Numbered from the stretch's first letter, positions 25,462 to 37,240 are shown. The stretch: DNA of 64,000 nucleotides from Chamaecyparis obtusa (GCA_027943335.1 BSBK01001539.1:62001-126000); one strand, 5' to 3'. Notes: generated from the letters alone by a model not told the origin. Translations and numbers: made by a program.

Positions 25462-26036
25462 ATGCATGTGAAGATGAACAGAGAGAACTCAGAGTATGAG
25501 GATACTCATGAAGATGACATGATTGAGAAGACAATGAGGATGTGTGGGCCACAAAAGGCAAATGCTCAAGAAGTTGAGATAACAGAGATAGAGAAAGGAC
25601 TTGTAGAGGTTGCTGATGAACTAGATGAGTGCATGGCTGAAGGAATCCAAGTTAAGAAATTCAAGTGTCCATTAAAAGTTGCTATTGAAAAGATAGAAGA
25701 CAAGATTGTGAAGAAATCCATAGATGACATGTTTGCATGCCAAGGAGGATGGCATTGGAATGAGAAGTTGAAAGAGGTCTCAGAGGTGATAGGGACCTTA
25801 GAGAGTGAAGAGTCAAATCTCTTGAAGATAGCATTGTAGGAAGAAGCCACAAGTTGGCATAAGAAGATGAGGAAGAGGGTTGTGTGGCCTATTAAAAGGC
25901 TTATGGAAGAGAAGAAACTACTGAATGGAGGACTCACTGAGATAGTTCAAAAATTTGCTGATGAGGAGAGTGTACAAGTTTTTGAGAGTTGTATAGAAAC
26001 TAGTAGTCAAGAAAACCTTGTTTATTTTTGTTTCTA
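25462..26036 (+). pseudogene. Acidic, helical ORF of unknown family
   Basis: 25462-25839 is open for 125 codons and, after one TAG, continues in the same frame to about 26034. It is rich in Glu, Lys and Asp, with a Trp-containing block (GGWHWNEKLKEV) and a later TSWHKKMRKRVVWPIKRLMEEK. It directly follows the gypsy protease fragment and may be the connector before RT in that element, but I see no RT motif. Confidence 0.35.
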
Positions 26037-26329
26037 ACACTTTTATGATAGGTTTGTTGGAGTTTGATAGTATTCACCATGCAAGTGCTATTTTTTCACA
26101 CATCTATGGGAATATAAACATGAAGGCTAACAAATTTAATGCTTTTCATGAGCACATAATGTTTGATTTTAGGGGCATAGAACACATGAACATGGAATAC
26201 TCTTTTGTTGTAGGTCCTCAACAAGAAGTGGATAGAGATTGGAGGAAACAAAAGAAACTCCCAATCCAAGGGACTTGGATTGATTTGATCCTTGGGAGTA
26301 TGGTGCAGGGCACCCTAACAAAGTCATGA
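26018..26329 (+). pseudogene. Fragment of unknown origin
   Basis: An open stretch of 103 codons after the acidic ORF. No motif is recognised. It may be a chance frame or a remnant of the same gypsy copy. Confidence 0.2.
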
Positions 26330-26492
26330 AAAGGGGTCACTTGAATGGCTCTTGAAGAATGACCATAAAGATTATAGGATCTAAAAAATCAAAACATGAA
26401 TCTATCAATGTAATTAGACTTATGGTCCATTTTGTGAATTTGATGGAATGTCATGTAATAAGCCTAAATCTATAAAGGCATGAGTTGATGTA

Positions 26493-26730
26493 CTAGGAGT
26501 TAGATAGTATAGGATCTTCAGGATATATTTGTTCCTCTTCTTCCTCTCCTTCCCCTTCCTTATGGGTTTCTTCCTCTTCTTCACTATCAACACCTTCATA
26601 TGTTGCTCTTCTTTGATTGGATTCCAGTGCTTCAAGCCTAGCTAAAAGTGCATTGTAAGATTCCTGCAACTTTGTGTTCTTCTCCTTCAACTCCTGGATC
26701 TCCCTGACAGTACCTGCATTCCTTGGAGGC
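26493..26730 (-). pseudogene. gag: Gypsy gag N-terminal fragment
   Basis: Minus strand, MPPRNAGTVREIQELKEKN followed by a Leu-heptad helix (LLARLEALESNQRR) and a run of Glu (EEEEETHKEGEGEEEEE). This looks like the N-terminus of a plant gypsy gag (Met-Pro-Pro-Arg start, coiled coil, acidic linker). The capsid part does not follow. The orientation is opposite to the protease fragment at 25 kb. Confidence 0.5.
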
Positions 26731-26864
26731 ATTTTCACAAACAATAGTCAAAATTCTTTAGCAAAGTGTTCCTCTATCCCTCTAAGGCACCATTTGTTTT
26801 AGATAATTTAATTTAAACTTTGGTTGTGTTAACAGAACTATGTTGACTTTATTTTGTAGTTGTT

Positions 26865-27255
26865 TAACATGAAAGTTTGTAGATTAATAGGAGTTCATAG
26901 ATACTAGTTTTCCATAGTTGCCCATCTATAACTAGTGAGATGCACATAACTCATATACCTCATGCTAGTGTGCTTGGATACCTTGTATACACTATTTTTC
27001 ATTAGACTAGACATTATCCAAATAGTGAGTATTTATATAAAGTGCCATAACACATAGGCGGTCCTCCTTTTACACCAATTAATAACAGTGACAACCCTCA
27101 CAGGCGGTTGGATAATGTCTAGTCTAATCCAAGCACACTAGCATGAGGTACATGAGTTATGTTCATCTCACTAGATATATATGGGCATTAATGCTCAATT
27201 GAATGATACATTCCCATAAAAATGTGAACTCCTATTAATCTACAAACTCTCATGT
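26865..27255. repeat. Large imperfect inverted repeat (fold-back)
   Basis: The outer arms 26865-26896 and 27224-27255 pair. The middle arms 26931-26978 and 27127-27173 pair. The inner arms 27000-27020 and 27108-27128 pair perfectly over 21 bp. The loop holds the complement of the 47-bp repeat unit from 21891. No target duplication was found. Confidence 0.75.
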
Positions 27256-27376
27256 TTGACAATATCAAGTAACGAGTCATTCCATTCAAGAAAGACCATG
27301 TCTGACAATATCAACCCATAACAAAATAAGGAGTATGCAGAATTTAGTGATTGCATCTTCCATTAGAGCCACTTCA

Positions 27377-27670
27377 TATGCATAGGTGATGAACATGCAT
27401 ATTTTCCTGAGTGCTATTGGGAGCTTACCCAGCAACACATGTACTATTGTGAAAATCACCACAAATTTATTTGTTGTTGGGTCTAGCTCCCAGTATTGCT
27501 TGGTCAAATATGCATGTTTTTCACCTGTGCATATACCTTCTATGATCAACTCTTATATGCACAGGTGATGAACATTCAAATTTGCCTAAGTAGTACTTTG
27601 AGTAGTCCTCCAACACATGTACTATTGTGAAAATCATCACAAGTCCATTTGTTGGAGGAAATCTCATAGT
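27377..27670. repeat. Inverted and direct repeat cluster
   Basis: 27377-27425 pairs with about 27484-27534. A third copy in direct orientation starts near 27553 and ends at the element 2 insertion site. Each contains the ACACATGTACTATTGTGAAA or GCATAGGTGATGAACAT phrases or their complements. Small open frames here are by-products. Confidence 0.6.
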
Positions 27671-27676
27671 ACACAT

Positions 27677-28669
27677 TGTAATACCCCAAAATTGGCACCT
27701 ATTTAATTTCATCAATTTTGGTGCATTATCTCAATTTTACATCACCAAAGTCATAGTTCCCTAGGCAATTTTCTCTCTCCTACCTGACTTAATTTGACTT
27801 GATGTCAATTGCAAAGACCATAAATTGCAATAATCAAACGCTAAATTAATTCCTAAAGTCTTAGACTTTATTAGCTAAATTATCTCTATGATACATTAAT
27901 TTAATTGTAAAGTCCTATGTGCTTTAAATTAAATTAAATCAAACCACCCCCTTTGGCTAATACACATAAAAAAGGAATTAATTAATTGCTTGTTATTTGA
28001 ATGGACACCTTTTCTTGAATTAATAATTTGAGATATTCGAAAGGTCCTCATGTGGCATTTTCCATTCTTTTAATAAAGTAATTCATGCTTATTTGTCCCA
28101 AAAGGGATATGAAGGGTCAGGAGTTTCGAATCAAGAAACTCTTCCTCCTCTTCTTGGCTCTTCTATTTATTTGGGCTCTTTTTCTTCATTAGGGAGAGCA
28201 ATTTTTGAGAGCATCTACACTATAGGCATTTTTTAGTCTCATTTGATTCATTGTTTTCAAAGCTCTTTTATTGCATTATCTAGTTTAATTTCTCATATTA
28301 GTGTAATTGCATTTCACATTTAGATTAAATTTGCTTACTTGTTCTTAGTCTAATATCATCTTTATTTCAAAATCAAATAAAAATCTCCATTTCATATTTC
28401 TTTCAAAGTTTTCTAGATTAATTGCATTCATTCTTAGCTTAGTTTCATTTTGCTCATATTTTCTTTCAAATCCTCCATTGTTGAATTGGTCTCCCGGCTG
28501 TTGGTTCTCGTTCTGAGAGTATTCAAACACCCCATTCACATAGGAGGCAACAGGTCGCCTCACCATGGAATTTGGATTGAGTTCTTCATACTCTCTCCCG
28601 AATTCTATCAAGTGAATAATGACCATCTTGTTTTGTGTCTGATTTATAGGTTACATTTAGTCACATACA
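27677..28669 (+). repeat. 5' LTR of element 2
   Basis: Starts TGTAATACCCC and ends CATACA. The minus-strand open frame at 28345-28626 also exists, shortened, in the other LTR and is judged non-coding. Confidence 0.95.
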
Positions 28670-28672
28670 TTT

Positions 28673-28690
28673 TGGTGCCCACCATGGGGC
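28673..28690 (+). promoter_or_regulatory. Primer-binding-like site, element 2
   Basis: TGGTGCCCACCATGGGGC, three bases after the LTR end. Confidence 0.7.
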
Positions 28691-31062
28691 AGAATAGATC
28701 AATTTCTGGCCTCATTCTTGATTGGTTTTTCAATTTTAGTGTTGGTTCCAGGCCTTGTATGGCCATGTACAGCTTGAAAAACTTGTAATATAGTAATGGA
28801 TGGATAGAATGATGAATCCTATTTTTCATACTTTTTTTTTGGTTCATTTTTATAAAGAAATGAATAAGTTAAGATCATTTTGATGAAAGTGGGTATTTGC
28901 AGATTTGAGATTCTCTGAATACAGTCAGATTGAAACATCTGGTACAGACAAATTAAAAAGAATCAAGATCTCTAATAATATTAATTGGAAAGATACATGA
29001 ATTATCTTTCATTTCCTTTTGGTTTGAGTCATTTTTATGCATATTTGTGAAAGTTATGGGCATTTGAGTGAAAACTAGTTTTTAACAATCTGTATTGGAG
29101 TTGCAGGCAATGATTTATTCTTAGAAAAATGATTTATGAATGGAAAAAATAAATGGCTTACATATTTGGAAACTAGATTCATTAATAGTTACTATGGATT
29201 TTGTTTGGTTTCATTTGGATTATTTTTGAGAAAGATATGTGATTCCCTAAGCAGGGTTTGGTGTTTTAAATCTGATTTATGACAGAAAAATTGCAGTCTG
29301 AAAAGGTTATTGGTTGAGGAACCAAATGGAATCATAAGACCTTTTAATTTTGGGAAATGGTAGTTCTTAATGTTGGATAAAAACTTCATTCTTTCCATAA
29401 ATTTTAATATTGTGATTTTATGGGTCAAATAAATCAATCTTTAAAGACTGTCTTGAAGACAGCAATGTTACATATCTTACGGTTTGCCATTGATTTGTCT
29501 TGATTCTGTACTTTCGGATGTGTGCTAAATGTTGGATTGCAGATCTTTGGACCTAAGGTGAGTTCTTAAAATATCTATAACACTTGGTTTGGGCATAAAA
29601 TTAATCTCTCATGTGTTTGGCTTGAGTGTTACACACTTTCATAGAACACATTTTTTATGCTCTTAATGGGAAATAAACGAACATAGATTTGCTTTCATAG
29701 AAGTTTGTGTTTAAGTGCATGCTTGTCTTTTAAACATTAAGTAATTCTTAGTTCCAATATCAAAAAAATCTCATTAAGTAATCTAGGGCATGGATTCATT
29801 CCTTTTTTACATGAAGAGTTAAATGCACCACTTTGTGGACTCACTTCATGTTTACTTGGAAAGTTAAATATTCCATGATTCAAACCCTCTTACACTTATG
29901 AGTAGTATTGATTAGCAGTCTTAGATTACTTGTGATTGATCTAGATTGCTATCTTGGGTTATTGGACTTTCTAATCTGTTGGCCCCTCATTTCCACCCTA
30001 TGGTTGCAATCTCAGCGCCACATTAAAGGGGAGGGGTCTACAGGAAAGAAGCATTAATTTTTCCATTAGGCAACCCTTTTGTGCTTTTTGGAACTCACTT
30101 GTTTTCTAAGGTGTGGACTCACTTTGAGTTTGTGTGAGGAGTTAAATGCACCACTTTGTGGACTCACCTCACATTTACTTGAAGGGTTAAATGCACCACC
30201 TTTAATGCTTCTCAATACTTTTGATAGTGAATTACTTACTTTTTTATTTCTAGAAGGCCTGCTTGGGGATTTCATCACCTCAAGGGATGACCTTAACTCC
30301 CATGTTCCGACAGAGTATAAATATTAGGAGGTGAATCCAAAGACACCTCTCTTGGGAATGAGTTAGATTTCACTCTTGGCTAAGCCTCAAAGAACTTTAT
30401 ACCTTTGAGAAGTGAAGGAGGAGATTTGGGTTACCGTCTCCCCCCAGCTGTGTGATTTCAGATTCTTCTCATCTACAGATTTGGGCCTCACGTACCTTGC
30501 ATATATCGAGGACTCCCTTTAGAAAAGCCATGTATATCCTTGTAGATAACTTGCTAGGATGTTGTTGTGTTTTAAGTGCCTGCTAAAACATTTTCAAGAA
30601 CATACATAAGTAGAGTCCTTAGGGAGTAGGAATACTAAGTCACTATTCTTGTTCATGCGCAAGGTTTCTTTGTCCCTTGCCCATTGCTTGAAGACTATTT
30701 GCTTGAACTCCTTGATTGTTGTCTTACGTGCTTGATCAATGACATAAATCTGATTTGCCTTATGTCCATGATCTGTTTTTCTATTTTCCTGTCGTTCATC
30801 GTCAGAAACTGGTTGTCTTGAGTTAGGAATCGATCGATCTTTGCTTTGACTCGCGTTGTCTCTCATCTATTCATCTTATCTCATTGTGCTCTTGCACCTT
30901 GCATTGCGATTGTCTTATCTCGGCTGTTCTAGCCATTTCTTTTTGACAATTCATACCAGGTTCATCTTGCATCTTGGCTGTTCTAGCCATTTATCTCCTT
31001 TTCGTTATCTTAGAGACAGAGTCTAGCTTTATCCCGAATCTTTGCTCATTACATCTTCATCT
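28691..31062 (+). other. Leader of element 2
   Basis: Non-coding, about 2.4 kb. The phrase GCACCACTTTGTGGACTCAC recurs at 29826 and 30149. Each copy holds a small hairpin (CCAC TTT GTGG). Around them, TTAAATGCACCAC and TGGACTCAC phrases are repeated. Confidence 0.5.
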
Positions 31063-32711
31063 ATGACTATCACGACTCGAAGTGGCAAGACTTATCCCAT
31101 TCAGAATGCTATCAAGATCAAAGTAAACCTTGTAATTGAGACATAGGTCACCCTCAATTTGTTATGAAATCTAAACTTTGTGAGAGATCCTCACATTCCT
31201 CCTCGTTCCAAGAGTATTACAATCCATTGTTTCAGATACAGTCTGACTTATTATTTCAAGAATATTATAACCCATTGTTTCAAGACCAGCAAGACTCTGA
31301 AGGGTCACTTTCTAAAATTGAACCTATTGATTCTTTTGAACCTATCGACTCTTTCACGATCTCTCAAAATACTACCAACAATATGGGAGATCCATTCCAC
31401 TTCCCAAGGGGAGGTAAATTGAGCGATAGTCATGAGAAATCTCCAAATGACCAAGGTCATGGTCAGTCTCGAAATGACAAGAGTTATGATCAATCCCACA
31501 ATATTCAATATTTGGTCAACATCCAGGACCTTTGCAATTTGAAACAACGACAAGGGGAGCCTCTCCTAACATTTCTCCAGAGATGGAGACAACTATGCAT
31601 GAAGTATCTGCATGAATTACCCAAGTCTGAAAAGCTTGATATCTTCTTGGACAATCTTGTCCCAAATTTTGGATACCAAGTATGATTACAAGGTCCCCTC
31701 ACTTTTGACAATATGATTAGGTGGGCTGTGAGGATAGAAACATTTATGGTCAAGAAGGGAGAATTAACTTTGAACAAAGACAACAAGCAAGGACCTTCTC
31801 CCTCAAACAAGGATAAGGATAAGATTATCAACAAAAACATAGATGTTATGAATGAAAGGGTTGTTGACAATGTGATGCCAAAACCCTCAAAGTCTGTCTT
31901 TAATCTTAGCTCTAGCATGCAAATAATCAATGCCACTGAGAAGGCTACGACAGAAGCTCAATCGCCTTCCCGATTTGCTAGAAACAAACCTTGGCTCTCT
32001 CACTGTTCCATGATCATTGCTCCAGGGAGCAAGGATACTCCTAAACCCAAAACTCCCTTTGTCTTGCGAGGCCCTGCACCTCCCTCTTATAACTACACAA
32101 AATCTCTAGCTTGTGCAAACGCTATCCCTCGATCTCATGCAAAGATTGTTCTCAAAGGTCCCGAACCTTCGACATCTAGACCAAAACTATCTATGGATAA
32201 AGCCCTCACTAAGGCAAACATCCCCAAAGATCTCGATCTCGACCAGTTTCAATCTATGGTGGGTCATTTGATCTCGCCTCATTATTTATCATTCTCTAAG
32301 GAAGATGATCACTTGCTGAGCCACCTGCATAATGCTCTCCTGCACACTGAAGTTATGACAGGCCCCAAGAGTATCCCCCACATCCTCATTGACAATAGTA
32401 CTAGCCTAAATACTTGCTCTGCTAAGATGCTTACCCAAGCGACAGATAGTTTTGTTCCCGCCAATAGAGAATCTACTGAGTTCTATGATGCCAAGCTAAA
32501 AGAAATAGAAAAGACCCTGAAGATCAAAGATATTGGCATGGGGGAATATCAAATTGAGTCCGTCTTGTCATTGAAAACTCTCCCTCCATCTCCACATTCC
32601 TATGAGGAACCTTCTAAAGATGGATTTGGTATTAGCTATCAGAGCTATGAGCTTGACCAACTGAGCTACAGCTTGCACTCACATGTAGATTTAGATGATG
32701 AAGAAACATAG
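31063..32711 (+). pseudogene. gag: gag and protease of element 2
   Basis: A short N-terminal frame starts at the ATG at 31063 (MTITTRSGKTYPIQNA). A frame change leads to the long frame from 31164, which is interrupted only by TGA at 31683 and TAG at 32709. The gag part has FQEYYNPLFQ twice, then IQDLCNLKQRQGEPLLTFLQ with RWRQ, the end of the capsid. The first half of capsid (the MEWF block of element 1) is absent. The protease part at 32240-32430 has SPHYLSFSKEDDHLLSHLHN and ILIDNSTSLNTC, with Asn-Ser after the Asp where a Gly is expected, so it is probably inactive. The G-patch of element 1 is missing here. Confidence 0.8.
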
Positions 32712-34514
32712 ATTCAGCCTATGACATATGAAAGAACTTTGAATGATCAAAATTCTGATTCAGACTACCAGAAAGAGTCTTATCTACCTTCTCAAGTGCT
32801 TCAAGAACATGATCTTGGTCCTCACGAGGAGGATTTTATACACTCTACTGAACAGATTTCTACTACTACAGCTACTACTGAATATGTCACTGCCTCTAAT
32901 GGCACACATACTAATTGGGAGCAACTATTGGATGCTTCCCTTATCTTGGGTATTCCTCAAGGTATGCCTATTCTAGATTGTTCCATCACTTCTACTATTG
33001 AACAGTCTCCTACTACTGCCAACTCCAATGGCACACATACTAATTGGGAGAAACTATTGGATGCTTCCCTCCTCTTGGGTATGCCTATTCCAGATTACTC
33101 TGCTACTTCTACTACTGAACAAGATCCTACTGTTAAAGAAACACTTCCTATGTTAGATGACAACTATGAAGAAAGTCTGCCTCCGACTATGTCTCTATCT
33201 AAATGGGACTCTATATCAGATGCTACTATGGAAATACCAGCTGATGCTATGCACCTATATGCTAGTCTTAACAACTCAGAAAGAGGAGAAAGTTATGATC
33301 CTCCAGATCAAGCTATTGATGATGATCCTTTCCACCCTCCTGTGGAGATCATTCCTATGGCTCCTAGGCCATCTACTCCAAGCTATACTCCTACTGCTCC
33401 AGAAAATCATGGGTATGTAAGACCCCATTCTGTTACAGCTTCATGGAATATTGGTAGATCCAGAATTGAAATGGTTCCTATTCGTGCACTCTTACCACCT
33501 GAAAGGGGACCTGACTCTTGGAATAGACCATCTTGGTTAGGCTCACATAATATTCCTCCAAACTTATCTGACTCTTTTAAGATGACTCACAATCGACAAT
33601 GCTCTATGGAAGATTACTTTCTTGATCTATTTGATGCATCCATGAATGATGAGGATGATACTGATATATTTTCACTTGAGCCCATCCCATTGACTTCTCT
33701 TCCCCCTTCATCTCCCAGAAAAGTGGCTTGTCCACTTCCATTTCCACCTCTCCACCTGAACCAGTCATATAAGCCTCTTTCATCCATCATTCCTAAGTCT
33801 TTTGGAAGTAACTTGGATTTGCAACATAAAAGCAAAAATAATAAGAATCCACTTATATCTCAAGGTCACCATGTCCCATCTAATCGACATGTGACTCTGA
33901 AGAAAGAAAAAAGCAATAGAGATGTTGAAAAGACCGCAAAGGTCCTCAAAGAGAAGAAGATAATCAAAGGCCAAAAAATAAATAAAAAATGGATCTCAAA
34001 ATCCATCTTACAGGCGTTGTCATCAAAAGCACCTCAAAGTAAAGAAGAAAAAGTTCAAAAGCTATGTGGATTCCAAAAAAAGGAAAATCAAAATTGTCAT
34101 TCGAGCTTCCAAAATTCTCATGCTTCCCTCCATTCCATCACCCTTGCCTCTCATACTTTACACTCTTCACTCCATCTTGCCTTTTCCCAAAATGCATATC
34201 AGTATCTCCTTATTGCTAATGGCATGACTAAGAAAAATCTAGAATGTACTCTTCCTAAGCGTTTAGAGCATGGGAAATCTAATAAAGAGTTAAGATATGT
34301 CCATGAGGATGTTTGTGGGTCTCACTTAAGTGATCTTTCCTTGACTATGGATCTCTTGATAGCTGAACACTACTGGTTGGCTCTCTTGTTACTGCTACAA
34401 CATCTGGTTCTGATTCTACAACTTCTCGGTTGCCTACTGCTACAAATACTACATTCTCAGAGATTCCTACTGAAGGAGAGAAACTCAAAGAGCCCATCAA
34501 CGCTCTTCATTTGA
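32712..34514 (+). pseudogene. Spacer ORF plus integrase zinc-finger stub, element 2
   Basis: Same phase as the gag-protease frame, open for 597 codons from the ATG at 32721. It starts acidic and Ser/Thr rich and has a tandem repeat of NGTHTNWE(Q/K)LLDASL at about 32900 and 33030. It then has MNDEDDTDIFSLEP and a Lys-rich basic part (33830-34080). The end, 34250-34375, is the integrase HHCC stub (LRYVHEDVCGSHL, then EHYWL). The following Leu-rich tail looks like a chance extension. The spacer has no recognised domain. It is shared with element 1, and lies where RT and RNase H would be. Confidence 0.65.
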
Positions 34515-34639
34515 AGAATTTCTATAGCTGACATTCTTAGTATGCTCATGTACATACTTATTGATCCTAAAAAAATCCCAAAAATTGTATATTGCAAAAA
34601 ATCCTTAAAATTGCAAAATGTCCTGAAAAAATGATCATC

Positions 34640-34945
34640 TTAGTGAAAACCTGGTAAACAGGCGCTTTGATGTATCTATTATCCCAGTGAAAACCTGGTA
34701 AACAGGCGCCTTGATAATACAAAAAAAATACAAAATTTCAAAAATACAAAAAAAATAGAAAATGTGAAAAATACAAAAAAAATGAAATATTCAAAAAAAT
34801 TAAAAAAAATTAAAAAAAAAGAGAAAAGTACAAAAAAATTGAAAAAGAAAAAAATGTGCCATTGATGAAAACTTGGTAAACAGGTGTCATGGTAGCAAAA
34901 ATAGAATCTCCGCCAAGATGGTGAAAACCTGGTAAACAGGTGCCT
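34640..34945 (+). repeat. Array of four hairpins with GUAAA loops, element 2 tail
   Basis: Hairpins at 34650-34662, 34694-34706, 34872-34884 and 34928-34940: CCTG GTAAA CAGG, the third being CTTG GTAAA CAGG (a G-T pair in the stem). Each follows GTGAAAA or ATGAAAA and precedes CGC(C/T) or TG(C/T)C. The spacers are almost pure A with some T. Confidence 0.75.
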
Positions 34946-35171
34946 CTTGTTTCCTGAAGCTGCATCTCATCTCAGCATCGCTTGGCTCTTAGTTTCCTGC
35001 TTTAGTTTCCTTCCTTTCCTGCTTTAGTTTGTTTCCTGCTTTGGTTTGCTAGCTCATGTGCTTGCCTTTCAATTTTCCTTGACTCTTCATGGATTGGAAC
35101 TGGTCATACTTGGGGGCATCTCCCTGGTCTAGGGGGCATTGTCCTATCACTTTTAGAAGATTCATTTGTGC

Positions 35172-35545
35172 ATCAGTCACCAGCATTTCATGCTGTGTCT
35201 GCCTGTTGATGCCTAGCTACTTTTGAGATCTCTCCTCGAGGATCTCTTGTGTATCGGTCGCCAGTGGTTCTCACTGTGCCTGCCTGCTGATACTTAGCTT
35301 TCGTTCAATCTCTCTCTTTTCAGGATCTCCTTCTTACATCAGTTGCTAGTGGTCCTCACTATGTCTGCCTACTGATGTTTCATTCGTGTTTCATTCTCTC
35401 TTTTGAGAATCTTCCTTGTATTGGTCACTAGTGGTTCTCACTGTGTTCGCCTGCTAATACTTGGTTTGTGCTTTGATATCTTCTTGAGACTTTGTCTCTT
35501 GCGATAGTCACCAGTGGTTTTCCGCTGTGTCTGCCTGCTGTAGCT
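35172..35545 (+). repeat. Five tandem units with covarying hairpins, element 2 tail
   Basis: The period is about 80 bp. Each unit has a hairpin followed by TGYCTGCCTGCTGATAC-like sequence. Stems: 35181-35195 CAGCA/TGCTG, 35262-35276 CAGTG/CACTG, 35347-35361 TAGTG/CACTA, 35429-35443 TAGTG/CACTG (one G-T pair) and 35512-35527 CAGTG/CGCTG (one G-T pair). Confidence 0.7.
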
Positions 35546-36920
35546 ATCCTGTTGAGACTTCGAATGTTGTTCACTTCCGATTTGACTTCAATCCGCTTGA
35601 ACACGAACGTAAACTGAAACTAAAACTCTTTGTGTGTTCCTGTGCAGTGTACTGAGCTTTTCTCTTGCTTGTTTGTTTGCTTTATCATTTCCCCTCGAGT
35701 GAATCTAAGATGTCTTTCTTGACTGAGAAACGCAAAGACTGGGGGCATGATCTTTTCTTTATTTTCTGCTTGCTGGTTTAGTTCCAATGATCTAAGAAAT
35801 CTACATAAGAGGGGTGTCCATCTGTAAGAGCCTTCATCTCATATTGGATGGCCATGCGTACCTCGACTCCTTTTATATGGACGCCTTGGTGAGGTTGGTT
35901 CTTCTCCTTGTTTGTTTTGAGTGACTTCTTTTGCTACATTTAGAATTGCTAACGCTTGTCTTGCTAAGTGATCGTAAGAGTCACTACGAGCAATCTTTGG
36001 CAAAAGAAAGATCTCTCATGTGTTTGGTGTGTTTGTTCACAAGAGACATTCAGGTCATTCTAGCAAATGTTCTTTGATGCTTATGTTAACTTGCTAAATT
36101 AAAAGGAATAGGTGTTCAGGTCATTCTGGCTTCTTGTGCCTCAATGCTTACACCTCATTTCGATAAATTTAAGACTTATGTCATATTCATATTCTCATGT
36201 TGGGGAGAATTGTATGGCATCTTGCGATTGTCCCATGCTTAAACGAACTCAATGATGATAAATACAATGAGTCCAACAGCCAAGTCCGGAGGATTGTATT
36301 TGTTCATCCTAGGCCTACATTTAGACTTGCATCTTTTCATTCTAGGCTTGCATTTGGAGCGCTTTCTTGTTGCTCTCTTGATTGCTTTCTTCTAGATCTA
36401 CTCATCAAAGGTTCTCATCTTTTGTCCCAGTCTCATCTTGGCTGCATCCTTTTTCGGGATCGAAATCGAAATCTAACATCTCTAGCTAGCTCAAAATCAT
36501 GTTTTAAATATTGGACTCCTCCTAGATCGAATGCTTGTGCAGTTAGCCTTTTGGTGTCATCTTCCTGCCAGATTCTCATCTTTGCATCATGTTCTCAAAT
36601 CTTTGCTTCTTTTCATCAAGTCAACTCAAGTCAAATTTAGTCAACCATGGTCAACTATGGTCAAACTTGGTCAACAAGACCTCTACTTTGCTCCGATTCG
36701 CTTCTGCAGCTTCGCGAATCTAGTCTAATTGCTTTTGCTCTGCAATCTCTTGTTTATCATCCTTCTGACATGTCATCTTTTGATTTCACTCCTGAGGGGT
36801 CAGGATGATTACATCATTTGAATCTTGTCGAATCTATTCTTGAATTAGTCTGATTTGAATCATCAGTTCTCATCGCTAGGGGCATCTTCACGCCTCGCAT
36901 CTTGTCATTTAGAAATCTAT
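35546..36920 (+). other. Non-coding tail of element 2
   Basis: I see no gene. The open frame at 36197-36640 shows no motif and is judged chance. Confidence 0.5.
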
Positions 36921-36924
36921 CTCT

Positions 36925-37240
36925 TAGGTATCTGAGCAATCTAACTCAAATCCTCGAGGATCATTCTTCATTCTGGAGATGGTTCTTGAAATCTATTGGG
37001 TATTGGGGCAATCTAACCCTGATTCTTGGGAGTCAATCTTCGTTCTGGAGATGACTCTCGAAATCTCTTTTAGACCATTATCTGGGCAATCTAACCTAGG
37101 TCTCATAGGGATAAGCTTCGTATTGGGGCAATCTAACCCTGATTCTGGAGACAGTCCTAATCTCCATCTAAATCTCACTCTGGCGCATTGGGGCAATCTA
37201 ATCCCGATTCTCGTCTCTCTCAAGAACCGTTGTCTTCGCA
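36925..37240 (+). repeat. Degenerate tandem repeat GGGGCAATCTAACCCTGATTCT
   Basis: Copies of GGGCAATCTAA occur near 37010, 37085, 37126 and 37192, with shorter relatives near 36930 and 37238. Open frames on both strands here are caused by the repetition. Confidence 0.7.

Noticed and set aside
28345..28626. Open frame on the minus strand in the element 2 LTR, also in the 3' LTR at 38018-38212
   Set aside because: It lies in LTR sequence, is shortened in the second copy and has no motif. Its repetition is due to the LTR pair.
31164..34514. Possible working gag protein gene in element 2
   Set aside because: Two in-frame stops, part of capsid missing and an altered protease active site. Treated as a pseudogene.
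34640..34945. CRISPR-like array in element 2 tail
   Set aside because: The repeats are short hairpins with A-rich, non-unique spacers in a plant retroelement. There are no cas genes and the DNA is not bacterial.
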